From Bog-473 sp963850095 (GTDB lineage Bacteria; Actinomycetota; Acidimicrobiia; Acidimicrobiales; RAAP-2), in NCBI GenBank assembly GCA_963850095.1, contig CAWKJX010000009.1:124001-188000 (forward strand): DNA of 64,000 nucleotides. The letters are read 5' to 3'. This document shows positions 8,974 through 18,213 of this stretch, piece after piece. Each line of letters starts with the position of its first letter. Position 1 is the first letter of the stretch. The notes beneath the pieces were generated by a model. It made no database searches, was not told the DNA's origin, and saw only the letters and a program-made list of their open reading frames with translations. The position numbers and the translations under genes were made by a program.

Positions 8974-9631
8974 ATGATGCGGGGCGTGGAATCGCCGTCC
9001 TTGCTCGTGACGATGGTCCGCTTCCCCGGCGCCCTCCTGCGCCTGCCCACCTCCGCGCTCAGCGCGCTCGACGCCATCAACGACATGGCCGACCGGCTCG
9101 ATCGCCTCATGAGCCTGCTCGAGCGCCTCGAGGGCGGCGTCAACAGGGCGGGTTCGGGCATCGACCTGGCCGCGCTCGGCATCTCCCATGCCGTCTCGGG
9201 CCTCGAGCAGGCCGTCGGCACGCTCGACACGTCCCTGCCCTCGCTGTCCGACTCGGCCTCGGCGCTGCGCAGCCTGACCGAACGGCTCAGCGCGGTGGCG
9301 GTCGAGCTGGCGACGGAGCTGCCCAAGGCGACCAGGTCGCTCCAGGAGGTCTCACCCGAGTTGAACACGGTGGTCGGCGCTGCTCGACGAGCGCTTCGCC
9401 CACCTCGACGGCGTCGTGACCGAGCTGGCCCGACTGATGGAGGCGGTGGTCGGCGCCATCCCCGGCATGCGGCGTGTCCTGCGCCAGCTCCACGCGCCGA
9501 CCGACCTCGATCGATCAACACGGAACGGCAGACACACCAATGGAGCCAATGAGAAGCAACGATGCGCGCGCTCGACCTCGTCCGGGCCACCTCGGTCCCG
9601 ATCCACGACATCGGCACCGCCATCTACCTGA
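8974..9631 (+). CDS. Helical, coiled-coil-like hypothetical protein, frameshifted
   Basis: An alpha-helical protein with heptad-like Leu spacing (INDMADRLDRLMSLLERLE, then ASALRSLTERLSAVAVELA). It resembles the amphipathic helical bundles of small membrane- or envelope-associated proteins. The frame breaks at about 9376-9382: reading GTCGGC-GCTGCTC with one extra base gives LLDERFAHLDGVVTELARLMEAV, which continues the same helix. The merged protein is about 200 residues. The start is one of two adjacent ATGs (8974, 8977). The C-terminal end is uncertain because the second frame overlaps the next gene's start at 9562. No function can be assigned. Confidence 0.5.
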
Positions 9632-10300
9632 GTCCCGACGTGTTCGGGTGGGCGGCCGAATGGGGATGGACGCAATCCGTTCGCCTTCTACTTCGCCGGT
9701 CGCGGCGGCATGCTGGGCGACGTCGGTGCGCGACGTGGTCGTCTCCGCCTTCGGGCTGGTTCGAGCCCAATGCGGTCAAGGCCATGTACACCGAGGGCGC
9801 CGGCGTGGCGGGTGCGACCGGAGCGGCGGCACGCATGGCCGAGGCGCACGCGAAGTGGGGCGAGAAGCACTACGCGGACGTCGACGGGCTCGAGGAGAAG
9901 CGTCGCGGTGACCGAGGAGCTGGTGAGCGGGCTGGAGGGCTCGGCCATCCCGCTCTTCGTCGGCTGGCGCGACGCGTCCGCGTGCGAGACGCCGGCCGGA
10001 CGGGCGGCGCAGCTCATGCAGATCCTCCGCGAATGGCGGGGCGGCCTCCACCTGGTGGCGACGACCGCGGTCGGGCTCAGCCCCCTCGAGGCCATCCTCA
10101 CCAACGAGGGAGCGGGCCAGGCCAAGTTCTTCGGCTGGGCCGAGCCCTTCCCCGACATCAGCGCCATAAAGGCCAAGCACGACGAGGCGGAGGCGATGAC
10201 CGACCGGCTGTGTGCGACCGGGCTGGCCCAGGCGCTCGACGCCTCCCGAGTTCGCCGCCTTCGAGGGGGCAGTCGGCAGCCTGCGCGCCGCCACGCCTAG
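9562..10300 (+). pseudogene. SCO6745/SalK-like family protein, multiply frameshifted
   Basis: The start ALDLVRATSVPIHDIGTAIYLSPDVFGWAAE resembles the SCO6745/SalK-like family (PIHAVxYFSPE), a helical protein of unknown function common in actinobacteria. Later parts are spread over all three frames. NPFAFYFAGRGGMLGDVG (after ~9670), a SAFGWFEPNAVKAMY segment (~9760), TEELVSGLEGSAIPLFVGWR (after ~9905) and PEFAAFEGAVGSLRAA (~10250) only connect if at least four single-base changes are made. Nearby genes show at most one break each, so this gene may truly be decaying, although clustered sequencing error is possible. Full length would be about 250 residues. Confidence 0.55.
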
Positions 10301-10412
10301 CCCCGTAGGCCCGATCCCCGGGGTGGGCCCGAACCCGGGACCGGCTACAGTGAAGGGCTGCTCTGCGGGAGGCCACAGGTCGGACCGGGGGGCACACGGC
10401 AGTAGCCGCCAC

Positions 10413-10490
10413 GGACCTGTGGTGCAGCTCGGAGTGCACGCCGCCCTGTCAAGGCGGAGGTCGCGGGTTCAAATCCCGTCAGGTCCGCCA
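10413..10490 (+). tRNA. tRNA-Asp (anticodon GTC)
   Basis: The acceptor stem GGACCTG (10413-10419) pairs with CAGGTCC (10480-10486). The discriminator is G10487, and CCA is encoded at 10488-10490. The anticodon stem CCGCC/GGCGG encloses the loop CTGTCAA with anticodon GTC at 10448-10450. The T arm has the GGTTCAAATCC loop. All arms are standard for actinobacterial tRNA-Asp. Confidence 0.97.
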
Positions 10491-10532
10491 CCAAGTTCGC
10501 ACCCGCCGCGTGCCGGTCGAACCTGGTTACCC

Positions 10533-10605
10533 GGTCGGGTAGCTCAGTTGGTAGAGCGCGCGCCTGAAAAGCGTGAGGTCACCGGATCGACGCCGGTCCC
10601 GACCA
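10533..10605 (+). tRNA. tRNA-Phe (anticodon GAA), island attachment site
   Basis: The acceptor stem GGTCGGG (10533-10539) pairs with CCCGACC (10598-10604), with discriminator A10605. CCA is not encoded. The D arm is GCTCAGTTGGTAGAGC. The anticodon stem CGCGC/GCGTG (one G-U pair) holds the loop CTGAAAA with GAA at 10566-10568. The T stem is ACCGG/CCGGT and the loop begins with A rather than T. From the anticodon to nine bases past the gene, the sequence is repeated 11 kb downstream, marking this tRNA as the target of an integrative element. Confidence 0.95.
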
Positions 10606-10614
10606 CCGGAAAGC
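10566..10614 (+). repeat. attL-type direct repeat in tRNA-Phe
   Basis: A 49-bp sequence starting at the tRNA-Phe anticodon and ending nine bases past the tRNA. It recurs at 21597-21645 with a single mismatch (C10599 versus A21630). A direct repeat of the 3' half of a tRNA gene is the classic scar of tyrosine-recombinase integration. The tRNA stays intact at this end. Confidence 0.85.
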
Positions 10615-10653
10615 GCCCTGAACAGGACGTACGTCACTCGACGATGCGTCAGC

Positions 10654-12080
10654 GGCTCTTCGGATTCTGGCGGGGTCCGGTTGCTCACCGGACGACGATC
10701 GAGCCCAGCACGCGCCAGTTCGGCTTGCCGGCGTAGAGCAGGGCCCGGATCCGGTAGTTCTCGAAGTTGCGGAACCCGAAGCCGATGCGTTTGATGCGCT
10801 TGATCAGGTTGTTGAGGGCCTCGGTGGGGCCGTTGGACACCCGGGCCAGGTGGTAGTTGGCGATCTTGTCGAACCAGTGCTTGATCGTTCGTCCGAGCTT
10901 TTGGACCTCGGCCGGCATGGCGCGTCGTGAGACAGTGGTCCTGGAGCTCTTCGAGCAGCTGACGTGCCTCGTCGGGGTCGCGGGTGCGGTAGAAGTCACG
11001 CAGGCGCTCCTTGACGCGATAGGCGATGGCCACCTCGGCGCCGGGATCGCCGAGCTCGAGGAGGGACCACAGGCGCTCGGTCGCCTCGGCGTCGAGTTTC
11101 TCCTCGCCGATGAGCAGGACCCGTCGGGCCCGATAGAGCGGATCGTCTCGGCGGCCCGGTGCCCGAGCTGCTCGGTCTGCACCCGACGGCGGACGGCATC
11201 GAGGCAGCGATTGGCCAGGGAGATGACGTGGAAGGGGTCGACCACCTGGGCGGCCTTGGGCAAGATCACCGAGTACACCGCCGCATAGGTGGCCGACATG
11301 TCGAGGGCGCCGTAAGCGGATGCGCTCCTTCCAGGCCGCCGGCTGTTTGTCGATCCAGCCCGCCACGTCGGTGTATTTGCGGGTCGGGCAGGATGTCGAT
11401 GATCTGGTGGTTCTCCACATCGGCGACGGTCGTGGCGAAGCTGGTGTGGATCTCGTGTGCCGAGTTTGACGAAGGAGGTCTCGTCGAGGCCGATGGCGCT
11501 GGTCTGGTTCAGGCGTTTGCGATCGGCCTCAAGGAGGGCCTCGCCATAGGTGATCACGGCGTCGTTGACCGTGTGCCAGTCACAGGCCAGCTCGTCGGCC
11601 ACTTCTGAGACGGTGCGGCCCCCGCCGACTTGGACCGTGGCCCACTTGGCCGCCCTGGTCGTGAGCAGGCAGTTCTTGGCCGCGATGCGGTGGTCTTCGA
11701 GCACCCAGGACCTCTTCGGCACCCCGGGTTCACACAGCGCATGCGGTGCTTCTTCCAGGCCAGGCTCATCGGGTGTGCCGTAGACGGGCAGGTCGACGTA
11801 GTGCACGACCGGGCGTTCTTTGACCTGGGCCGGCTCCGCACACGTCGGGCACGCAACGACACCGAGCATCTGTTCGACCATCAGCTCGACGTCGGGCCCG
11901 TGGCGCTCGTAACGCAGGATCCGCACGTCTTTGAGGCCCACGAGGGCGGCGAGGATCTCACTAGGGTGGACGAGGACGAAGGTGCTTCTTGCTTTTTGGC
12001 TCACACCTCAAGCTTGAAGCGCCTTCGCCTATTTCTGGGGGACCGTCCGCCCAGCGCTCCCCGCCAGAATCCGAAGAGCC
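10654..12080 (-). mobile_element. ISL3-family insertion sequence (copy 1)
   Basis: A 1427-bp element. The ends carry GGCTCTTCGGATTCTGGCGG and its exact complement (10654-10675 and 12059-12080), and GGCTCTTC is the usual ISL3 tip. The flanks are GCGTCAGC (10646-10653) and GCATCAGC (12081-12088). That is an 8-bp target duplication with one mismatch, the duplication length expected for ISL3. The single transposase gene inside is on the minus strand. Confidence 0.88.
10685..12004 (-). pseudogene. ISL3-family transposase, frameshifted
   Basis: A transposase with the ISL3 N-terminal zinc-finger region (CPTCAEPAQVKERPVVHYVDLP), an HTH around RTVSEVADELACDWHTVN, the first catalytic Asp in IGLDETSFVK, the second near VVDPFHVISLANRC, and the terminal segment SNGPTEALNNLIKRIKRIGFGFRNFENY. 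The coding is split over frames: the stretch TDVAGWIDKQPAAWKERIR (~11310-11380) and the segment EEKLDAEATERLWSLLELG (~11030-11100) lie in a different frame from the rest, so at least four single-base breaks are needed. It starts at the GTG at 12004. As written it cannot make an active enzyme. Confidence 0.85.
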
Positions 12081-12654
12081 GCATCAGCTCGCAGGTGACC
12101 CCTCTTTCGTAAAGCGTGAGGCCGTTGTGTCGACGTGTCCGACCACGAGACGAATGCCCTCGTCAGAGCCTCAGCCGACCCGTTTGGCCACGGCGTGCCC
12201 AATGCGTGCCCCAATGAAACAGGAACGGTTTTCGATTCAACCACCTCCACCCTCCGTACGTGCAGACGGGTGTGCCTAGATTTTCGACGCGCCCGCGCTG
12301 AGTGGGGTGCTCAGGGATGCTGTTGCCGCGGATACCGCTCTCTCGGAGCGGGATCGCCGTCCACGGGCTGGCGCGGATCGACGTGAGGTCAGTGCCCGTT
12401 CATGAGTTTTACAGCAACGTCACGCCGGAACGGCCGAGGAAATTCCCGCTCAGGAAACACAGGTACAGGTTCGGATCGCAGTTACCCAGTTGAGCAGAGG
12501 CGCCTTGCGCGTCGAAATGAATATTGGGGGGCGGGGGCACGCGGAGCCGTCCGCCGCACGGAAGGCCGTTTCTCCGGATCTCCCAGTCGTGAATGAGTCG
12601 GTCGCTATTCCGATTTCCGGAATGGCTGGCTGTGTTGGGATCAGGGAGTGGGAC
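12081..12654. other. Island intergenic region, no gene recognised
   Basis: There is no convincing coding frame between the ISL3 copy and the propeller-protein start. Bases 12110-12145 share short blocks with the 3' half of tRNA-Phe (AAGCGTGAGG, TCGACG and CCGACCAC in the same order), possibly a degenerate attachment-site copy. The stretch 12230-12500 is less GC-rich than its surroundings and probably contains the promoter of the gene at 12655. Confidence 0.35.
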
Positions 12655-14013
12655 ATGGGGGCGGTTATCGGGGGTGACATGGCGGGTGGCGCGAGGCCGG
12701 GAAGCCCCCTCCTGCCCCCGAAACAGCTCATCAGCGTCGTCGCCGCAGTCGTCGTCGTCGCCGGGCTCATCACGCTCGGCTTCGCGCCGTTTAGCGCGGG
12801 CACTGCGTCTACGTCTATGTCTACGTCTACGTCTACGCCCCCGCTCGCCTTGAAGCAGGTGTGGTTGCACTATCTCGACGACGCGCCATGCGGCGTGGCC
12901 GAAGCGTCCCCCGCCGAGGTCAGCCTCGACCAATCGTCGGTCGAGATCGGAGACCGTGAGGGATACCTCTATGCCTTCCACCTCTCCGACGGTTCGGTGC
13001 CGGCCGCATGGGCCCGCGCTCCGGCCTCGGCCTTCCTGGGCTCCGGCCTGGCTTGTGGGATCACCGGCAACGACGGGGCAACGGCCAAGCCGGCATTGGG
13101 GACCAACGGGATTGCCGTCGGCGGGTACCCCCCCATCGATTCAACCGCCTCGGTTGCGTCGACGCCCTACGGGAGCTTCATCTACTTCGGGGCGGGCAAC
13201 GCGGCCGACCCCGGGGTGGGTGGGTACTACGCCTACGGCCCCAGCGGCCATCTGCTCTGGAGCAAGGCGGTGACCAACCCATCGACCGACCCCTTGCACG
13301 ACATCGGCGTCCAGGCCTCGCCCACGCTGGTCACGACGAACACGACCCCCTTCGTGACCGCCGGGTCCCTCGGCCAGGAGAGCTACGCATTCGACGCGTC
13401 CACCGGGAGCTCCGTGAGCGGATGGCCGTACTTCTCGGCCGACAGCGTCTTCTCAACCGCGGCCGTGGCGGACCTCTACGGCACCGGGCGGGACGAATTC
13501 GTCGTGGGCGGCGCGTCCACGGACGGAGTCGCCTACGGGCGCCACTACCAGAACGGGGGCCACCTGCGGATCCTGAGCGACGAGGGCGGGCTCATCTGCT
13601 CGGCCAACACCAATGAGGAGATCGACTCCTCGCCCGCCATCGGCCCGATCCTCCCCGGGGGCGCGCTCGGGATCGCCACGGGAACCGGCAGCTACTACTC
13701 GGGGAGCGACGAGGATGCGGTCAAGGTCTTCGACACGCAGTGCACCCAGGTGTGGAGCAAGACCCTCGACGGGACCACGGGCGGGAGCCCGGCGTTGGCA
13801 GACCTGCGCGGCAACGGCCAGCTCGACCTGGTCGAGGGCACGAGCACGGACGATCGAACCGGCTCGGTGTGGGCTCTCGACGCTTCGACGGGAGCGGTCT
13901 TGTGGAAGGTGCCCGCGCTGGGCGCGGTCCTCGGCTCGGTGACCACCGCCGACCTCAGCTCCGACGGCGCGCAGGACGTGATCGTCGCCACCACCGCAGG
14001 CCTAGTGCCGTGA
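12655..14013 (+). pseudogene. Membrane-anchored beta-propeller-like protein, 5' part (interrupted by IS630)
   Basis: The N-terminal half of a large exported protein. The ATG at 12655 follows an AGGGAGTG site. A single hydrophobic segment (LISVVAAVVVVAGLITLGF, res ~25-45) acts as a signal anchor. A Ser/Thr linker encoded by short TCTACG repeats (12806-12837) precedes the outer domain. That domain contains FG-GAP/PQQ-like blades such as VADLYGTGRDEFVVGG, LADLRGNGQLDLVEG and TADLSSDGAQDVIVA. The frame is cut after TTAGL, where IS630 enters at the TA of codon CTA (14003-14004); the last few residues and stop at 14013 come from the IS. The 3' part resumes in frame at 15240. Function is unknown; surface binding or adhesion is plausible. 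Confidence 0.75.
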
Positions 14014-15239
14014 CCGGCAACGTTGGAGGGGCGCGTCCACCACTTTGACCTCCCGGTCGCGCAGAATTGGCCTCCCGCGAAAGAGGAGGTCAGGTGCGCG
14101 AAGGGATACGCGTTCGAGAGATCACCAACGACGAGGGCAGACGCTTGCTCCAGATCGTGCGGCGCTCGTCGGGCTCGGTGGTGCGCTGGCGTCGGGCCCA
14201 GATGGTGCTGCTCTCGGCCCAGGGCATGGACGTGGCCCAGATCGCCAAGGTGGCCTTCACCTCGCCGGATCGGGTCCGAGAGGTCCTGCACAACTTCAAC
14301 GACGACGGCTTCGACTCCTTGGCCCCCAAATACGCCGGCGGCCGGCCGCCGAAGTTCACCTTGCCCGAGCGCCGGGAGATCAAGAAGATCGCGCTGAGCC
14401 GTCCGGTCGACCACGACCTGCCCTTTTCGACCTGGAGCTTGTCCAAGCTGGCCGAGTTCCTCGTCGCCGAGGGGGTGGTCGACGACATCAGTCACGAGGG
14501 TCTGCGCGTGCTCCTCCGCGAGGAGGGTGTCTCCTTTCAAGTGATCAAGACCTGGAAGCAATCGAACGACCCCGACTTCGAGGCCAAGAAGAACCGGGTG
14601 CTCGAGCTCTACGACATCGCCGATGGCAAGGCGAAAGCGAAGAAGGGCGATCCGACCGTCGTCATCTGCATGGACGAGTTCGGGCCGCTCAACCTGTTGC
14701 CCCGGCCGGGCAAGCAGTGGGCGCCGATGATCGTCAAGGGCGAAGCGAGCACCAGGGGACCACGACGCCGGCGCCGCCGGGCCACCTACACCCGCACCAA
14801 GGGGGTCCGCCACCTCATGGCCGCCTACGACCTGGGCCAGGACAAGATCTACGGCCACATCAAGACGAAGAAGGACCGCACCACCTTCCTCGAGTTCTGC
14901 CGCTACCTGCGCAGCCTCTACCCACCGACGTCCGCATCGCCATCGTGCATCGACAACTTCAGCCCGCACCTCTCGACCAAGAAGGACGACCGGGTCGGGC
15001 GTGTGGGCCGAGGCCAACAACGTCGAGCTGGCCTACGTGCCGACCAACGCCAGCTGGCTGAACCGGATCGAGGCGCAGTTCCAGGCGCTGCGCTACTTCA
15101 CCCTCGACGGCACCGACCACCGCTCACACGAGGAGCAGAACTCGATGATCCGTCGCTACATCATCTGGCGCAACCGCAACGCTCAGGACAAGACACTGCG
15201 TGAGCTGGTAAAGCGCGCAAACGTTGCTTGATGCGGCAC
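14005..15239 (+). mobile_element. IS630-family insertion sequence
   Basis: A 1235-bp element flanked by TA on both sides (14003-14004 and 15240-15241), the target duplication of IS630/Tc1-mariner elements. The ends GTGCCG...GCAACGTT and AACGTTGC...CGGCAC are inverted repeats with a divergent centre. Removing the element with one TA rejoins the host codons as GGC-CTA-GAG-ATC, which restores the propeller gene in frame. Confidence 0.9.
14094..15231 (+). pseudogene. IS630-family transposase, frameshifted
   Basis: A DDE transposase. The N-terminal HTH domain covers RRWRRAQMVLLSAQGMDV through DRVREVLHNF. The catalytic Asp lies in VVICMDEFGP (res ~193), the second Asp in IDNFSPH (res ~285) and the Glu in SWLNRIEAQF. 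A GTG at 14094 with AGAGGAGGT upstream is the start. Three frame changes are seen: a paired shift between about 14925 and 14955 (VRIAIV and IDNFSPH lie in different frames) and one at about 14995 (before VWAEANNVELAYV). The stop is at 15229-15231, close to the right end. Confidence 0.85.
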
Positions 15240-16330
15240 TAGAGATCCTCGACGGGAAGACAGGTGACGAGCTTCTCCACGTGGATGACGGCTCGGGGGA
15301 CAGCGGCGTGGCACCGGGAACGATCTTCGGTTTTCAGAACGCGCCGCTGGTGACCGACGACCCGGACGGGCTGATCGGCATCACGGTAGCCGGGTACGAC
15401 GGGGTCGCCGGAAGCCCCAACCATGACGTCCAGGGGGTCGTCCAGCACTTCACGGTGCCGGGGTCGGACGGCGCGCTGGTCGCCGAGGCAGGGGGCTGGC
15501 CGCAGTTCCACCACGATTCACATCTGACCGGGTTCACCGGGACGCCCACCACCCAGCCGGCCGGTTGTCAGATCCCTCCGGCCGCCCTCAACGGCTACTT
15601 GGCGGTTGCGGCCGACGGGGGCGTGTTCAGCTTCGGGAGCCAGCAGTTCTGTGGGAGTACAGGGGCCGTCCCTCTCAACGGAGCGGTGGTGGGCGTCGGC
15701 ATTTCGCCCGACCACGGCGGGTACTGGCTCGCGGCGTCCGACGGCGGCGTGTTCAGCTTCGGCGTGCCCTTCTACGGGTCGGCGGTGGGTCTGCATCTGA
15801 ACACCCGGATCATCGGCATGGCAGCCACGCCCGACGGGGGCGGCTACTGGCTCGTCGCGGCCGACGGGGGGATCTTTGCCTTTGGCGACGCCTCGTACTA
15901 CGGCTCGGGCACCTCTGTCCCCAATGCAGACGTCGTGGGGATGGCTCCCTCGCCGGACGGCCAGGGGTATTGGGAGGTCACCTCCGACGGAACGGTCTGG
16001 GCTTTCGGAGACGCCGGCTTCTTCGGCGACGCCAGTCACATGACTTTGGCCGCCCCTATTGTGGGCATCACGGCCGACCCGGCCACGGGCGGATACTGGC
16101 TGGTCGCGGCAAATGGCGGCGTCTTCTCCTTTAACGCGCCGTTCCTCGGGTCCATCGGCTCGCTACCCCTGGACCGACCCGTCGTCGGCATGGTGGCGAC
16201 CAACGACGGGAACGGCTACTGGCTAGTGGCGGCGGACGGAGGCGTCTTCGCATACGGCGATGCCCCCTACGACGGCTCCGAGGACGGCAAAGTCCTGAAC
16301 CAGCCCGTCGTCGCCCTCGCGGGCTATTGA
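15240..16330 (+). pseudogene. Beta-propeller-like protein, 3' part with six DGGVFxFG repeats
   Basis: The C-terminal half of the gene begun at 12655. After a linker (LEILDGKTGDELLHV, ending near GWPQFHHDSHLTGF) come six tandem repeats of about 41 residues with the core YWLVAADGGVFAFG and a following GSxxxxPLNxPVVGMxxTPDG. Such repeats occur in secreted actinobacterial proteins and are expected to fold as propeller blades. The last repeat ends VVALAGY. Together with the 5' part the restored protein would be about 810 residues. A start codon inside the IS end could in principle express this half alone, but it would lack the signal anchor. Confidence 0.75.
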
Positions 16331-16627
16331 CTGGTTGTTCTATCCGGGGAGCCATCTTTCCGAGCCCCGAGGAACTCTTGCCGGCTTTCAAAACTCGAGT
16401 GAGTCTCGTCGGCTGAGTTGTCATCGATACCGGTCCCCATTTCTCAAATCGATTCAGACCGCTGAGATCTATCAAGTTTCGTGCCCTTGGCGTGCCCCAG
16501 TGAACGCGAAACAACGTCGACCAACGGTGTGCACTGAGGACCAACCGGTTGAAGATTTCTGGCATTTGGCCTGGGCTTTTTTGGCTCTTGTGACTGATCC
16601 GTGGGTGCTCTGACCTGCTCGAGACGC

Positions 16628-16703
16628 GAGCAACGCCATCCTCTGCCTACGTTTTCGGACTGTTCGAAGGTCCGAAGACGAGGCAAGGAGAACGGCGTTG
16701 CTC
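16628..16703. repeat. 76-bp imperfect palindrome before the ISL3 transposase start
   Basis: GAGCAACGCC (16628-16637) pairs with GGCGTTGCTC (16694-16703). Inside it, TTCGGAC (16654-16660) pairs with GTCCGAA (16670-16676), and GCCT with AGGC. The structure ends one base before the GTG at 16705 and includes the AGGAG binding site. In RNA it would hide the ribosome site, a known way for insertion sequences to limit expression from outside promoters. Confidence 0.7.
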
Positions 16704-16704
16704 G

Positions 16705-17978
16705 GTGCCAACGTATGGCGTGCGGGTGCTCGGTGTCGACCGGGCGACGGTGATCGAGGAGGTGGACGTCGACGAGGAGTCCGACACGGTGGTCGTCCAT
16801 GTGCGCCCGAGCGCTCGACCAAGCGGCGCTGCGGACGCTGCGGGGGCGTGCGCCGGGCTACGACCAGGGCGAGGGACGTCGCAATTGGAGGGCGCTCGAC
16901 TTCGGCACGCTGCGCTGCTTCCTGGAGGCCGACTCCCGCGGGTGAACTGCCCCGAGCACGGCCCGACCGTGGCTCAGGTGCCCTGGGCCCGCCACGACGC
17001 CGGCCACACCCGGGACTTCGACGACACAGGTGGCCTGGCTCGTCACCCACACGCCGAAGTCGACGGTGAGCGAGCTGATGCGTATCGCCTGGAAGCAGCG
17101 TCGGCGCCGATCGTCGACCGCGTCGTCGCGACGGACGGGCCGCCCACGACCCCTTCGAGGGCCTCGCGCCGCATCGGGATCGACGAGATCAGCTACAAGC
17201 GCGGCCACCGCTACCTGACGATCGTGCGTCGACCACGACACGGGCCGTCTCGTCTGGGCGGCTGTCGGGCGCGACAAGAAGACGCTGAACGGCTTCTTCG
17301 ACCTGCTCGGACGAAGAGCGCTGCAAGCAGATCCGCCTGGTCTCGGCAGACGCGGCCGAGTGGATCGCCGACGTGGTCGCCGAGCGCTGCGCGAACGCCA
17401 CGCTGTGCATCGACGCGTTTCACGTCGTGCAGTGGGCCACCGAGGCCCTCGACGAGGTGCGCCGCGAGGTCTGGAACGAGGCGCGCAAGGGCGGCATGAG
17501 CGACCCACGCCAAGGAGCTGAAGGGCTGCCGCTACGCCCTCTGGCGCAACCCCGAGGACCTGACGCGCGCGCCAGGAGCAGAAGCTCGCCTGGATCGCCA
17601 AGGTGAACACCAGGCTCTACCGCGCCTACCTGATGAAAGAGCAGCTGCGCGTGATCATCCGCACCAAGGGCGTCCTCGCCCTCACGATGCTCGAGGAATG
17701 GCTCGTCTGGGCGCAGCGCTGCCGCATCGACGCCTTCGTCGAGCTCGGGCGCAAGATCGCGCGCACCTCGCGGGCATCGAAGCGGCGATGCTGCACAACT
17801 TGTCGAACGCGCTCGATCGAGATCGACGAACACCAAGCTGCGGGTGCTGCACCGCATGGCCTTCGGCTTCAACGAACCCGAGCACCTGATCGCCCTGGCC
17901 CTGCTCGACCGCGGTGGCTACTGCCCGCCGCTGCCCGGTCGGGACCGCTCGTCAGCGGCGTTTGCGGCGCTTGGCTGA
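16705..17978 (+). pseudogene. ISL3-family transposase (copy 2), frameshifted
   Basis: Begins at the GTG at 16705 with VRVLGVDRATVIEEVDVDE. The zinc-finger motif (RCGRCG) lies in another frame, followed by PRVNCPEHGPTVAQVPWARH, the first catalytic Asp in IGIDEISYKRGHRYLTIV, the second in LCIDAFHVVQWATEAL, and the C-terminal FGFNEPEHLIALALLDRGGY. The segments alternate among frames, with breaks near 16840, 16900, 17030, 17090, 17230, 17310, 17505 and 17775. The order and spacing fit a full ISL3 transposase of about 424 residues. It is inactive as written. Confidence 0.8.
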
Positions 17979-18213
17979 TGGAGTCTTGGGCCGTGTCCCC
18001 GGCGCGGTGATGCGCCCCGTCGATGGCGGCCGCGGGCGTTGGCCCGGGCCTCGTGTCAGCGTTCAAGTAATCCCGCAGCTCAGCGGGCTGGCGTTCAAGT
18101 TATCCAGCACCCCGACGTTCAAGTAATTCCGCACTTCTGAAGGCGGGGGATCCCCCACTCGGGCTCCTTGTTCCACTAACCGCGCTCTCGTCAACCGAGA
18201 CGAGGAGGCGCCC

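Larger units (their letters stand above)
16583..18053 (+). mobile_element. ISL3-family insertion sequence (copy 2), right end lost
   Basis: The left end is placed at GGCTCTTG (16583), an ISL3-like tip, upstream of a transposase of that family. No matching inverted end is found before 18054, where the IS21 element starts, so the right end seems to have been cut by the IS21 insertion or by deletion. The copy is different in sequence from the ISL3 element at 10654. Confidence 0.5.

Noticed and set aside
12110..12145. A third, degenerate copy of the tRNA-Phe attachment sequence
   Set aside because: Three short blocks align in order, but about half of the bases differ and no tRNA fold is possible; chance cannot be excluded.
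12029..12250. A minus-strand frame beside the ISL3 copy as a possible integrase C terminus
   Set aside because: No Arg-His-x-x-Arg or Tyr recombinase motif can be found, and the frame reads through the IS end.
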